Assembly (NCBI GenBank): GCA_030425385.1
Contig: JAUIAH010000044.1
Span: 1-61,010 of the forward strand
Length of the DNA stretch: 61,010 bases
Source of the DNA: Verrucomicrobiia bacterium
Lineage (GTDB): Bacteria > Verrucomicrobiota > Verrucomicrobiia > Verrucomicrobiales > DEV007
Reading direction: 5' to 3'
In this document: piece by piece, positions 46,001 through 54,580 of the stretch
Layout of the letters: every line of letters starts with the position of its first letter
How positions within the stretch are numbered: the first letter of the stretch is position 1
Translations under genes and position numbers: made by a program
The notes under the pieces: model-generated
What the model was told of the DNA's origin: nothing
The model's database searches: none
Seen by the model: only the letters and a program-made list of their open reading frames with translations

Positions 46001-46305
46001 CCCTCAAATGGCACATCTGGGTCACCTTTGGTCTGCGTATCAATCGCAATCAACGAAGCCATTGCATTGTAGCCATTCCGGCTCACCACCCAAAGATCAT
46101 CGTCACCCAAAGTCTCCTGATCCACGGGTGCATGATACGTCACATGCAAAAGAATAGGATTCCCAGTTGCCTCATACACATCGTCAACCTCAAGAGAAGC
46201 CCCACCAATCCAAACGGGTAGGGACTCACTCCATCCAGACACCGCCGAACTCCCCAGGAGTCCCACGACCAACGAACACAACGACAAGATTCGCTTCATA
46301 CCCAA
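43075..46305 (-). CDS. Large secreted protein with Ig-like repeats and two PrcB-like domains
   Basis: 1076 aa with a signal peptide (ILSLCSLVVGLLGSSAVSG). At least three similar units contain the pattern 'PGxYxLxFxINGxxxxxxxF' (PGKYALVYRINGQV, PGTYTMVFQINGVIYARASF, YEVEFRLNGVTYAQTTF). Two stretches match the PrcB C-terminal pattern: FRSEAEWERWLSDRW...VDFEAYTLVAVFAGE and IRSREEWWRFIGFE...IDFEEETLVMVFSGA...YGVRIEDIE. The C-terminus has a Ca loop NADGDRWSDFEEFLLGLDP and SFDVEVSKDLETW, a tail seen in many verrucomicrobial secreted proteins. PrcB-type domains accompany surface proteases in other phyla. Role here unknown; binding or inhibitor function is a guess. Confidence 0.7.
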   Translation of the reverse strand: MGMKRILSLCSLVVGLLGSSAVSGWSESLPVWIGGASLEVDDVYEATGNPILLHVTYHAPVDQETLGDDDLWVVSRNGYNAMASLIAIDTQTKGDPDVPFEGGVGADGEFIGEWVEATYAVAPPTEGGWREAENGRYVVLLEPGAVELAYGGVMPPSLLSAFQVAVGEPRPLVPSHVGVSVEMNADGVWQAVVDYRFPRGPIDVVSWGEASGVEGEWHLAFQGAYAEGASLETPATLQRVYPLGVLEPGFYGLTVSVNGTDAGWDRFRVPGAHDPIEAEIGLRVKATDDGRQVAYSVIQFADPFYVLTDDGEVSRQDRTYFIDVSAQTVVFVREPEASRFELKHDLGKPDPGKYALVYRINGQVIETFGFLVGDDGGGSELPAAVELSIVREEDKVLGNVRVAIDLTADGSAYEIVDWGEPVLSGQTFTVNAQALPTAETDALRTVQEHAYCLVDEDSNNGEGRPIDFETVELIPSFLRPLEPEQRVFRSEAEWERWLSDRWPPEVDALPVEVPVDFEAYTLVAVFAGETDQGVDTYIEEITDYGSYLFVRYVNTLPGILPEDVERVRPGQMVAIPKTDLPVRFEGDVIAFPTPLPVDPFPGEPAGPPEDLAFAGQKVAPGTYTMVFQINGVIYARASFEIEGEALPIPAKAQIEVEVDDHRSAVAAVEVAFTGAPYHSVMDWGEVRRDGNRFILEATASEITFVREPDLPYYERHRYALRLSNTVEPIDFREVDLSLQRERPANVVIRSREEWWRFIGFEPGPLVLPGPDPIDFEEETLVMVFSGAQPNGCYGVRIEDIEAVNGIITVSYRQRVPGLNEFCTEAIVYPLAAVAIPRTTAEVDFVQLPEQVGPGVMIPVDGGPGDGSGAEPLPNLAGSENAAARGPIYEVEFRLNGVTYAQTTFRGSDVVILDPDPDPTDSEDKGVDRLRTPFLNWLEGFRPPQGGTTGAGEFLPDDASWKEVNADGDRWSDFEEFLLGLDPIRGGQVGLWTDWVQDSDGETRFAICFHRRKDADGAVSFDVEVSKDLETWIHDPALIDVPLVRDLDADLEEVTICLTPEAILQGFPFARLNLVEK

Positions 46306-46354
46306 AGAACGCTCTCACACCCAAAACTCGTCGCAAGAAATCCGCGATTCTTAG

Positions 46355-47926
46355 CTAGGACCACACCCGGCTGGAGGGAGGATCAATCGTCACTCGGCCA
46401 GTCTCCTTCTCTAAATCTAAATCAGAAGATCCTTCTTCTCTCCGCTTCCGACGCCGCTTACGGCGACGCTCTTTGGCCTTCGTCATCAGACGATAACGCC
46501 CACCCAAGACCAGTAACGCCGCAAACAACAAGGCAACCGCCTCGCTTCCAAAAGGAAATTCAAAGATCGCCAAAAAAAGAATCAGAAAACAGCCCACACC
46601 CAGCCAATCGCTGAGGGGATTGGCCTTGCCATTCCATCGGCAGTATCCATACCACCACAGTGGTGTGAGTAATAACAGGGCAAAACCGACCGTACCCAAC
46701 TCTGCCCAAAACTGCACCCAGTCACAATGAGCGAACTCATAATAGGTCGGCACCCAGGCAAAGTCTTCGCCACCAGGAAAATTCACCTTATGAAACAGTT
46801 CCGGTCCTTGAAAGGTCGGATACACCTGAGAAAACGTCGCCAACCCCCATCCAAACCACGGTTTCACTTTCCCCATCGCAACCGTATCCCGAATCAGTAT
46901 CATTCGACCTGTTAGGTCGTCTGCCTGAATTTGTTCTACTTGCCTTTCCGATTTATCGAACATTCTCTCAAACTCAGGGGCCGCCGTTCGCCAACTATAC
47001 CATCCCATCCCCACGACAGCCAAAAGCATCAAGGCGACTGGCCGCAAACTGGCGCGCGCATCATTGCGAAAGCGCATTTCCCGGTAATGCAAGACCACCG
47101 TCACCAAGAGCCAGACCATCAAGAGCCCAATCAAGACCACTCCCGCTCGCGATTCCCGCAGCGGCAAGCTCAACATCATCAGGGGCGCCGAAAAGGCAAA
47201 GAATGCCGTTGGACTCTTTGGCTGCAAAAATTTGAAGCCAGCCTTCCAGTAATGATGCGCGAGCCCCACCCCCATGGCCACACTCATCATCGCAAACGCC
47301 GTCCAACAATTCTTGTAGTGGAAGCTCGCGAACGGAGCATTCCCCTCGGTCGGAAAGCGCCCAAAGAGCGCATCCGGATCCTGAAAGAAGGACCACACTC
47401 CTACAGCCGTAAGCACCAAGGTGTTCGCGAACACCACCGTGAGCCAACGCCTCAGCTCCTTTCGATCGAGCGGCATGATCGCCAATGCCAACGCGAACGC
47501 CATCACGCCACCAAAGACCAACAGATACATCCGCGTCCGTCCAACATCGGTCGTCGTGGGAGCCCATTCCACGTGCTCGACGGGAACAGCTGGATTTGAA
47601 AATCCGAGGGTATCCTTTGCCGTCTTTCCGTGGGGAGTGGTGAACGAACGTGTCCACTCCGGATTCTCAGGTTGATGGCTCGGATTGGTCAAACTGTAGA
47701 CCACCATTCCGATCCAAAGAATCCAAGGCAGTATCCGCCAAGACCAAAGCCTTGCCCGTTCGCCCGCCTCACAGGCCTGATAACTCGCAGCGAGCAAGCA
47801 AAGGCCACCACCGATCGCCACCAAATAGGGGCCCCAAGACACAGCTCCCCCAAAACACCACGAAACGAGGATCAGAAAAAACAAGCTCAACCGCGACGCC
47901 TTGAGCCAGGGGTAACGCTCAATCAT
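46355..47926 (-). CDS. O-antigen ligase/polymerase-like membrane protein (third in window)
   Basis: About 523 aa and twelve membrane helices. The Wzy/WaaL features are FASFHYKNCWTAFAMM (the 'N.n' loop), LRESRAGVVLIG (the SR-G motif) and a large periplasmic loop with GWGLATFSQVYPTFQGPE and EFAHCDWVQFWAELGTVGF, where the His in AHCDW corresponds to the catalytic His of WaaL-type enzymes. The C-terminus is a strongly basic KERRRKRRRKRREE stretch on the cytoplasmic side. ATG at 47926 is preferred to a TTG at 47965 inside the upstream terminator. It follows the exosortase/glycan operon and likely finishes the same glycan. Confidence 0.8.
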   Translation of the reverse strand: MIERYPWLKASRLSLFFLILVSWCFGGAVSWGPYLVAIGGGLCLLAASYQACEAGERARLWSWRILPWILWIGMVVYSLTNPSHQPENPEWTRSFTTPHGKTAKDTLGFSNPAVPVEHVEWAPTTTDVGRTRMYLLVFGGVMAFALALAIMPLDRKELRRWLTVVFANTLVLTAVGVWSFFQDPDALFGRFPTEGNAPFASFHYKNCWTAFAMMSVAMGVGLAHHYWKAGFKFLQPKSPTAFFAFSAPLMMLSLPLRESRAGVVLIGLLMVWLLVTVVLHYREMRFRNDARASLRPVALMLLAVVGMGWYSWRTAAPEFERMFDKSERQVEQIQADDLTGRMILIRDTVAMGKVKPWFGWGLATFSQVYPTFQGPELFHKVNFPGGEDFAWVPTYYEFAHCDWVQFWAELGTVGFALLLLTPLWWYGYCRWNGKANPLSDWLGVGCFLILFLAIFEFPFGSEAVALLFAALLVLGGRYRLMTKAKERRRKRRRKRREEGSSDLDLEKETGRVTIDPPSSRVWS

Positions 47927-47963
47927 CGACGGATTGAAGCAGCAATCCTCACTTCTGCCACAC

Positions 47964-47992
47964 AAAAAAACCCGCTAGGATCACCTAGCGGG
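47964..47992 (-). terminator. Rho-independent terminator
   Basis: A perfect 9-bp GC-rich stem CCCGCTAGG / CCTAGCGGG with a 4-nt loop is followed, on the minus strand, by seven Ts. It lies 25 nt after the stop of the exported-protein gene and separates the exosortase-linked operon from the downstream ligase-like gene. The best terminator in the window. Confidence 0.92.
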
Positions 47993-48016
47993 CTCAAAAG
48001 AATCTAAGGGAAACCT

Positions 48017-48814
48017 TTAGTTCACATTGGTGATCACCAGCGGCGAACCAGGCACGCCATCTGGGCCGGATCCACCGGTAGTGCCCTGAGTCTTGTTCTT
48101 GAAGAACAGCTCAAGGTCACCGTTCCCGAGTTCACGAATCGCGAGATAGTTGCCAACCAAACCGGACGCATCCTGAACCTGGTAAGCCATCCCGTCGAGA
48201 GTGAAGCCGTTGTCTTCCACAGGTCCGAGCTGGATCGAGACCGGCTGAGGCCCACCACCAAGATCAATCTGACCCTGAGCAGAAATGATCCGCCCATTAC
48301 CATCGCGAGAAACCACACGACGACGTGCATCAACCTGAGGGAGCTGGAACACGCGACCAGGCTGAGCTTCAACTCCCGCAGCGCTAGCGGTAGCAGCAGT
48401 GTGAACGTTAGCCGTAGGAAGCGTTCCGAGAGCACTGCTCACCGAACTACCTTCCTGATTGAGACTCGCAAGAAGCTCCTTGGCGCGAAGCGGAGAATAA
48501 GCCAACGCACGTTTGGCCACGTAGCCATGCATCTCCGAAGGAACATGTGCGGAGAGTGCCTTGGCAATGACAAGGCGGTACTCAACACCGAAAGATTTCA
48601 CAAGTTGGGTGAATGTGTGCTTGATCTGACGCTCAGGCGTCTTCATCGAGGTCACTTTGTCACTAGAAAGAAGCTCAACCACTTTCTCGTCAACCGAGGT
48701 GTAGAGGGCTTTCTCTTCTTGAGACCAGTTCTGAGGAAGGCTGAGGTCATCCGCCATGCCCGCGCTAAGGGGCAAAGCACACGCCGCAATGAGGGGTAGA
48801 ATAGGATTACGCAT
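48017..48814 (-). CDS. Exported protein of unknown family, last gene before the terminator
   Basis: 265 aa with a signal peptide (MRNPILPLIAACALPLSAGMA, cleavage near AGMADD). The N-terminal half is helical (QEEKALYTSVDEKVVELLSSDK; AHVPSEMHGYVAKRALAYSP); the C-terminal half is Gly/Gln-rich with beta character (DARRRVVSRDGNGRIISAQGQIDLGGGPQPVSIQLG) and ends GSPLVITNVN. There is no sorting tail, so it is not an obvious exosortase target. It follows the GT4 gene after about 108 bp and is closed by a strong terminator, which makes it the distal gene of the TPR-exosortase-TPR-GT4 operon or an independent small unit. No recognised domain. Confidence 0.75.
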   Translation of the reverse strand: MRNPILPLIAACALPLSAGMADDLSLPQNWSQEEKALYTSVDEKVVELLSSDKVTSMKTPERQIKHTFTQLVKSFGVEYRLVIAKALSAHVPSEMHGYVAKRALAYSPLRAKELLASLNQEGSSVSSALGTLPTANVHTAATASAAGVEAQPGRVFQLPQVDARRRVVSRDGNGRIISAQGQIDLGGGPQPVSIQLGPVEDNGFTLDGMAYQVQDASGLVGNYLAIRELGNGDLELFFKNKTQGTTGGSGPDGVPGSPLVITNVN

Positions 48815-48922
48815 ACTGATTATCTGCTGGTAGCTTTAAGAAGAGTGTCGCTAGTTCTCACAAATTCAAGCAAATCATTCCACTTTTTTTAAAGGTCGAA
48901 AATATTTCCATAGTTTCACCAC

Positions 48923-50110
48923 TTACCAAGGCGCTTTCACCACCATTTCTGCCACTTGTTTGGCATTCGCATGGCCCTCAAAATGCACCTGGGCGAAACG
49001 AAGCCCCGCTTCCCCACGCCTCATCCGTTCTTCCGGATCTCTCAGCAACCGACGAACAGCACTCTTAAGTCCCTCAGCATCATCGGGTTCCACCCAGACT
49101 CCTCCACTGCTTTCCTCGATCCAAGCCGCCACACTGGAACGGCCAGGCACCACCCCAAGAAGGCAACGCCCCACAGCCATACTTCCCTGGAGCTTACTCG
49201 GCACCATGCACCCTTCCCACCCCCTATCCAAGGAGATGAGATGCACGTCAGCTGCTAAAAGATGCGTCATCAGACTCGCATCCTCCACGGGACCCATGAT
49301 TTCCACCGGAAATTCAGGATGCTCTTGCTGAAACATCTCAATCTCGTGCAAACGCTCCCCACGCCCACAGAACACCCACAGCGCTGGTTCACCACGACTC
49401 AGCCGAATCACTTCAAAAAACTCCCTGAACCGATGCCCAAGCCCTAGATTTCCTGAATAGAGAAAGACCACCTTGTCATCCCACCCCAGCGCCCGTCGAT
49501 AGGCTTCAGGATTACCGGTGGCGCTCTGGTCTTCACCAGACACCACCCACAAGGGCACCCAATCGACCCGCCGATGATTCAAACGACGCCGAACACGCGC
49601 GGCCATGTCTGGAGCGATGGCCATGATCCCATCGGAACGCTCCAACAGTTGCCATCCCATCCAATCCAGGCCTCGTCCCATTAACGACGCTCTGGAAACG
49701 CGCCCATGGGCAAAGATCACCTCGGGATAAAGATCCATCATCCAATCCACATGTCGCCCACCTCGCAGGCGCGTCACGACATGGGCCAAGGCTCCCAGAA
49801 AAGGTGGTGTGGTCATCGCCACTACAACTTCAGGTCGCGGAGATTCAACCATCAGCCGGAAGAAGGCCGAAATCATGTAAGTTGCAAAGTGCAGCGCTTT
49901 CCGCCATCCGCGGCCAACTCGAGTGGACCAACACACGCACACCTTGACGCCGTCTTCGCTCGTCGGCATTTCCCCACCCCCACGCCCTGGCGAACAATAC
50001 ACCGTCACTTCATGCCCGTCAGACACGAGCTGGCGGGCCAAATCCCGAGCATATCTGCCTGTCGGGGCAAAGTCTGGAGGATAATACTGGTTCAGAAGGA
50101 CAACCTTCAC
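48923..50110 (-). CDS. Glycosyltransferase family 4 (WbuB-like)
   Basis: 395 aa. Start VVLLNQYYPPDFAPTGRYARDLARQL is the classic GT4/WbuB acceptor domain loop. VVAMTTPPFLG and DWMMDLYPEV follow, then the C-terminal donor half with VFLYSGNLGLGHRF and VPSKLQGSMAVGRCLLGVVPG. It most resembles enzymes that add the second sugar to an undecaprenyl-linked acetamido sugar. ATG overlaps the upstream TPR gene by 4 nt, placing it inside the exosortase operon. This ties exosortase function to glycan assembly. Confidence 0.88.
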   Translation of the reverse strand: MKVVLLNQYYPPDFAPTGRYARDLARQLVSDGHEVTVYCSPGRGGGEMPTSEDGVKVCVCWSTRVGRGWRKALHFATYMISAFFRLMVESPRPEVVVAMTTPPFLGALAHVVTRLRGGRHVDWMMDLYPEVIFAHGRVSRASLMGRGLDWMGWQLLERSDGIMAIAPDMAARVRRRLNHRRVDWVPLWVVSGEDQSATGNPEAYRRALGWDDKVVFLYSGNLGLGHRFREFFEVIRLSRGEPALWVFCGRGERLHEIEMFQQEHPEFPVEIMGPVEDASLMTHLLAADVHLISLDRGWEGCMVPSKLQGSMAVGRCLLGVVPGRSSVAAWIEESSGGVWVEPDDAEGLKSAVRRLLRDPEERMRRGEAGLRFAQVHFEGHANAKQVAEMVVKAPW

Positions 50111-51432
50111 GGACCATCACGCAGTTGGTTAAACAGATGATCCAACTGCGCATCGTTCTTCCGATAGGGCTCTAGCCAGGCGAGTGCTGCGTCCCTCCCT
50201 TCTCCAGCCCTTAGAATGGCCGCCATCCCGGCGATGGCCAGGGGATGTTCTCGAGAAACCTCCAACCCCGACTGTCCCAACTTTCTCCCGATCACATAGC
50301 CCGTTTCCCCTTTCTGCCGCGTGAAACGGAGACCACATTGGGTCAGCAGAATCCCGCTCTTAGGTGCCCCGCCGCTCACCACCCCAAAGTGCACGCTCGC
50401 TTCGGCCGCCGCATTCTTTCGAAGCGCCCGGAGCCCGCCAACAAGGTGGCTACTCACGGGGGCTTTGCCGCTCGCCATGACTGCTGCCAAAGACGCCTCG
50501 GCCATGGGCTCCACCCCCATCAAGGGAACGTCGTAACCGGACAACTTTAGAAAAATGGGAGCCAACTCAGGGTGCCCCGGCGCCTCGCGCACGACCCTTT
50601 CCAAAACAGGCAACGATTGGGTGCCTCCAAAAGCCAGCGCCCGAAAGGCCCGTAGACTCCCTTCTACCCAACGCGCCAGCCCCTGTTCATCGCTCGCTTC
50701 CCGACGAGCCTCCGATAACTGCGCCAACACGGCTGATTCTCGACCTCGGATCGCCTCCGCCAACGCCTTGGGCAGTGTCCCCATGGACTCAAAGCCCTCC
50801 ACTACCGATTCCGCCTTTTCCCGTTCGCCTTGCGCCAAGTAGGCGAACGCCAAGAGAACCTGATCATCCGGCTGAGCACGCCCCACCGCTTCCAAGTGTC
50901 TGATGACCGCGCTCCACTGTCCCTGAGCTAGATAGCGCCCAGCCAACAACCGACGCATTCCGTTCACTTCCGTCGATCCTTTAGCCGCCAAAGCCACTTC
51001 CAAACAGCGTTCCGCTTCGTCCAGATCATGGCGCTCCAATGCCACCTCTCCACGAAAGAGAATCCCTCTCACATAACCCTCTTCCTCTAGCCGATTGAGC
51101 AACGCCTCTCGCCTTGTCTTCTCTTCCAATTGATGCGCCACCACCGCGGCCTCAAAGAGCAACGCCAGATCATCCGGCCGATCCGCCAAGGCTTTCTTAT
51201 AGAAGATAGAGGCCGCTTCTGGACGCTCATCTGCCAAGGTTCGCCGAGCCGTCATCGCATACAAATGACTCCGTTCTTGTGCCGATCGCGTATAGGCCAT
51301 CGCCACCATTCCGATCAGCCCAAGCCCAACCACGAGCCCAGGCAAGCCTAACAACATCATTGTTCGATCCCGCGTTTGCCACCACAAACGCAGGAACTCA
51401 GCGAAATCGGCCCACCAACCGCTCTTAATCAT
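50107..51432 (-). CDS. Membrane-anchored TPR protein (downstream of exosortase fusion)
   Basis: 441 aa. One N-terminal membrane helix (MMLLGLPGLVVGLGLIGMVAMAY, about residues 25-48) is followed by TPR-like helical pairs, for example RPEAASIFYKKALADRPDDLALLFEAAVVAHQ and HDLDEAERCLEVALAAKGS. The soluble part is probably periplasmic. It overlaps the exosortase gene by 8 nt upstream and the GT4 gene by 4 nt downstream. TPR modules usually mediate protein contacts, so a scaffold for the exosortase complex is plausible. Confidence 0.8.
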   Translation of the reverse strand: MIKSGWWADFAEFLRLWWQTRDRTMMLLGLPGLVVGLGLIGMVAMAYTRSAQERSHLYAMTARRTLADERPEAASIFYKKALADRPDDLALLFEAAVVAHQLEEKTRREALLNRLEEEGYVRGILFRGEVALERHDLDEAERCLEVALAAKGSTEVNGMRRLLAGRYLAQGQWSAVIRHLEAVGRAQPDDQVLLAFAYLAQGEREKAESVVEGFESMGTLPKALAEAIRGRESAVLAQLSEARREASDEQGLARWVEGSLRAFRALAFGGTQSLPVLERVVREAPGHPELAPIFLKLSGYDVPLMGVEPMAEASLAAVMASGKAPVSSHLVGGLRALRKNAAAEASVHFGVVSGGAPKSGILLTQCGLRFTRQKGETGYVIGRKLGQSGLEVSREHPLAIAGMAAILRAGEGRDAALAWLEPYRKNDAQLDHLFNQLRDGP

Positions 51433-53107
51433 GGTGCGCCAGCCCTCCCATCAGGCGCTTATAAATCTGATCTCGGAAATGCTCATATTCCTCGTGAATG
51501 TCTTTCAGTCGTGCCCCCGTCAGTTTGACATCCGAGACCACAAATACCTGCACCTGGCACACATCCAAAGCTCGCGTATCCACAAATGCTCCTTTGAACA
51601 AGTTCATATTCCTCAGAGAGAATCGCTCTTTCCAATCAGCCGCCATCACACTTTCCACCGGATCCAACACCGCTCCAGAGGTCCGGAAAAGGTCAAAGAA
51701 GAATAACCCCTGTTCCCGACTTGCCGGCCGAGAACAGCGCGCCCTCACCGTCGCCCACTTTCCGCCCTCATCCTCATCGGAAAGAATCACGCGCTCGTCC
51801 AACTGCCAACCCGACGATCGATAACAAACCGTCAGCTCATGCCATTTCCGAAAGAAATAATCCAGCGAGAACGTCGCTCGAATCTCGCCATCTCCATAGG
51901 TCCAAACCAACGAATTCTCTCCCCATACACTCCGCGAGTTTCGAGCTTTCTGATCGAAATCCACCACTTTCCATTTGGGATTCTTGGGCTGGATGGTTTC
52001 CATGGCAAACATCTCAGAAGGCTCAACCGCTGCCCGATTCACTGGCGCATTCTCAGCTCGCGATGCCATCGGTAGGAAGGCGAAACTCTGCAACAAGACC
52101 AATCCACCCAACATCACCCCTAACCCCCATCGCACCTTCAGGGGCAATCGGCGCTTCGCTACCGGCTGCTTCTCCTTCACCTCAAAATCACCGGCCTGCA
52201 ATCGGACTTGCCCAATACCGATCAATCGATTCCAACCATTCACCAACCAGTTCCGTGTCCCATACACCCCGGTTCGAATGAATCCCAAGAAGAACTCCAG
52301 ATAAGCATCGGTGCTCATCACGCCTCCCACAGCTAACAGAAAGACAAGCACGCCTGTAAGATCGTGCGGCCACCCTTCGGTTAGATCGATTCCGAACTTC
52401 AAATACGCCACGGCAATCACGCCAATCCGGATCACATTCATCACGCCCGCCCAGAACAGGCCCGCCGCCACCAGAATCAAAGCATGCATCAGGGGACGAT
52501 TCCGATACACCGCAATCACCACCGTCGCTGCTAGCATCGTCCGCAGTGAGATAATACCACTGCAGGCTTCATCGACAAAGAAAGTCTTTCCTGGATACGT
52601 CAGCACATTGCCTTCCGTCAAATGCATGCTGCCAAACAAATCCAACAATCGGCTCGCCACCGATGTCGTTATTCCCTGAAGCCATCCCATTAATTTCTCA
52701 TCGTACCCCCATGGCGGTCGAATCAAGAGCCAGCACAACACCCACAGACCGACCAAATTCTCTACCTTGCGCTCACTCGCCACACAAACCGCCACGCCTC
52801 CAAGTCCCAAGGTCAATCCCAAGGCCGCCAGAACCGGTACTTGATAGAGAATCGCGATGACCAATAACAAGATCATCGGAGTGGCTAACAGCACCACCCA
52901 TGGCCACCGCAAGGGCCGAGTGGCCATGGGGGCCTCCTGCCAACGCGACCATCCCAAGTAAGCCATCACGCCTAACAAAACTGGGAAATACTGATACTGC
53001 TCCTCGCCCCATAACCGCCCGAAGTAGCGGAACACCAATGGGGCTGTCGCCAATCCCAGCAAGATCAGCAAGATCAAATCTGGATGTCGTCGCAGCGCCG
53101 CTTTCAT
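51425..53107 (-). CDS. xrt: Exosortase with fused C-terminal EpsI-like domain (XrtU-like)
   Basis: 560 aa. Residues 1-300 form a polytopic exosortase with Cys182 in DEACSGIISL, Arg227 in NVIRIG and His248 in GWPHDLTG, matching the catalytic triad. After another helix (about 325-348) comes a periplasmic domain where H423, C428 and G433-W434 of WHELTVCYRSSGW mimic the EpsI H-x4-C-x4-GW motif. Stand-alone exosortases are about 300 aa and EpsI proteins about 220, so this is a fusion of both functions. It is flanked by overlapping TPR genes (4 nt and 8 nt). Similar long forms are known in Planctomycetota/Verrucomicrobiota; precise subtype is inferred. Confidence 0.88.
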   Translation of the reverse strand: MKAALRRHPDLILLILLGLATAPLVFRYFGRLWGEEQYQYFPVLLGVMAYLGWSRWQEAPMATRPLRWPWVVLLATPMILLLVIAILYQVPVLAALGLTLGLGGVAVCVASERKVENLVGLWVLCWLLIRPPWGYDEKLMGWLQGITTSVASRLLDLFGSMHLTEGNVLTYPGKTFFVDEACSGIISLRTMLAATVVIAVYRNRPLMHALILVAAGLFWAGVMNVIRIGVIAVAYLKFGIDLTEGWPHDLTGVLVFLLAVGGVMSTDAYLEFFLGFIRTGVYGTRNWLVNGWNRLIGIGQVRLQAGDFEVKEKQPVAKRRLPLKVRWGLGVMLGGLVLLQSFAFLPMASRAENAPVNRAAVEPSEMFAMETIQPKNPKWKVVDFDQKARNSRSVWGENSLVWTYGDGEIRATFSLDYFFRKWHELTVCYRSSGWQLDERVILSDEDEGGKWATVRARCSRPASREQGLFFFDLFRTSGAVLDPVESVMAADWKERFSLRNMNLFKGAFVDTRALDVCQVQVFVVSDVKLTGARLKDIHEEYEHFRDQIYKRLMGGLAHHD

Positions 53108-54498
53108 TCGACATTGCCGGGCACTCCCTGAGCCAATCGTCCATGCTCTCGGGCCAAGGTTTCCTGTCCCAAGCGGCGATACACGTGCGCCAACGTTTGA
53201 TGAATCGGGATGCGATTCGACACCCCAGGCAAGGCCCGCTCCAAATCCACCGCGGCCTCTTCCCAGCGCTCAAGAGCCGCCAGGATCTGGCCACGCGTCT
53301 CCAAACAATCAGCGGGCAGCATGCCTCGTTTCTCTCCCACGGCCACCGCCCGATCCAACAACTCCAGCGCTCTCTCACGCTGTGGCGGCTGCGCCATCTG
53401 CGCCAAGCCATATCCAAGATTGTTCAGCACAACCAAATTCTCCGGCTCCACTGTGGCGGCCTCTTCCAAATGCGCCAAACCGGCTTTCGTCTTTCCCAAG
53501 GCAAGCGCCAGGGCTCCCAAGGCACCCGCCATCGCCCCCCTCTCCTCCGGAAGATCACGCACCATCCGGTCATAAAGCCGACCAAACACCTCGCGGTCGG
53601 TTGCCCCGGATCCCAACGCCCCCGCCAACTCAATGAGCCGCACACGAGGCCCCACCGCTTCCCAAGCCCTCTCAAGCTGCGCCGCCACCCAGGCGCCCCC
53701 CTGGTCCCGCCCTTCCATGATGGTCCCGATCCAACTTTCCTCCAACAACGCCGTGGTCGCATCCGACCGATCCTCTAACGGTGCCAGCACCGCCCGCGCC
53801 GCTTCAAACCGATCCAATCCAATCTCCGCCTTCGCCCACGCCTCGCGCGCCGCCCGTCGTTCCTTGGGATCATGCGAATCATTCTCACACACGCCTTGGA
53901 AATGGGTCGCCGCACGCAAGGCCAGCGCACGTTGCTTCTCCTCATCGCCCAGCCTTCCGGCCAACTCTGACGCCATCAAGGCCAGCGCCGGATCCTCCTC
54001 CGCCGCCTCCTCCAGCAAGGGAAACGCCTCCCGAACCTCGCCCAAGAGCAAATGCACCTGACCCAAGACCGCGCCCGCCCGGGCGTTCCCCCCACCCGCA
54101 TGCACCCGTTGCAGATGCCCCCGCGCTCTCTCCAACCGAGCTTTCCCCGTCCATTCCTCCAGCTCCTCATGCTTCAGCAAATCCTCCGCCAGCCACCAAT
54201 GGGCCCGCAAATCTCCGCCATCATCTGACAAAGGCGCCAATGCCCGCATTGCTTCCCGCGCCTTCTCCAAGTCACCCGACTCTGCCAATGCCACTGCACG
54301 CTCCCAGCCGCCCGTCATCGATTCCTCACCTGCCACCAGCCTCGGCTCGGACGACGTCGGCCCCACCGACTTCCAAATGAACCATCCCAAGCCGCCCACC
54401 GCCCCGAGTGCCAGCACGTAAGGAAGTGATCCCGTCAGCAGCGGTTTCACTACCTCCCGAACAGACCCCAGCGAATGTTGAAATCGGCGACGCATCAC
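53104..54498 (-). CDS. Membrane-anchored TPR protein (upstream of exosortase fusion)
   Basis: 464 aa. A membrane helix (LPYVLALGAVGGLGWFIW, about residues 25-43) precedes about eight helical repeats, for example SGDLEKAREAMRALAPL, GEVREAFPLLEEAAEEDPALALMASELAGRLGD and ENLVVLNNLGYGLAQMAQPPQRERALELLDRAVAVG. The last repeats are canonical TPRs. The stop overlaps the exosortase ATG by 4 nt. It is the first gene of the four-gene overlapping set and lies 82 nt after the dehydratase gene. Its helix and repeats mirror those of the 441-aa TPR protein, but similarity is limited to the fold. Confidence 0.8.
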   Translation of the reverse strand: MMRRRFQHSLGSVREVVKPLLTGSLPYVLALGAVGGLGWFIWKSVGPTSSEPRLVAGEESMTGGWERAVALAESGDLEKAREAMRALAPLSDDGGDLRAHWWLAEDLLKHEELEEWTGKARLERARGHLQRVHAGGGNARAGAVLGQVHLLLGEVREAFPLLEEAAEEDPALALMASELAGRLGDEEKQRALALRAATHFQGVCENDSHDPKERRAAREAWAKAEIGLDRFEAARAVLAPLEDRSDATTALLEESWIGTIMEGRDQGGAWVAAQLERAWEAVGPRVRLIELAGALGSGATDREVFGRLYDRMVRDLPEERGAMAGALGALALALGKTKAGLAHLEEAATVEPENLVVLNNLGYGLAQMAQPPQRERALELLDRAVAVGEKRGMLPADCLETRGQILAALERWEEAAVDLERALPGVSNRIPIHQTLAHVYRRLGQETLAREHGRLAQGVPGNVE

Positions 54499-54580
54499 AC
54501 CATCAAATCACGCCTATCGGTACACGAAAACGCGCCACCGACAACGGTGACGCGCCACGAAATGTCATATTGGCATCTCC

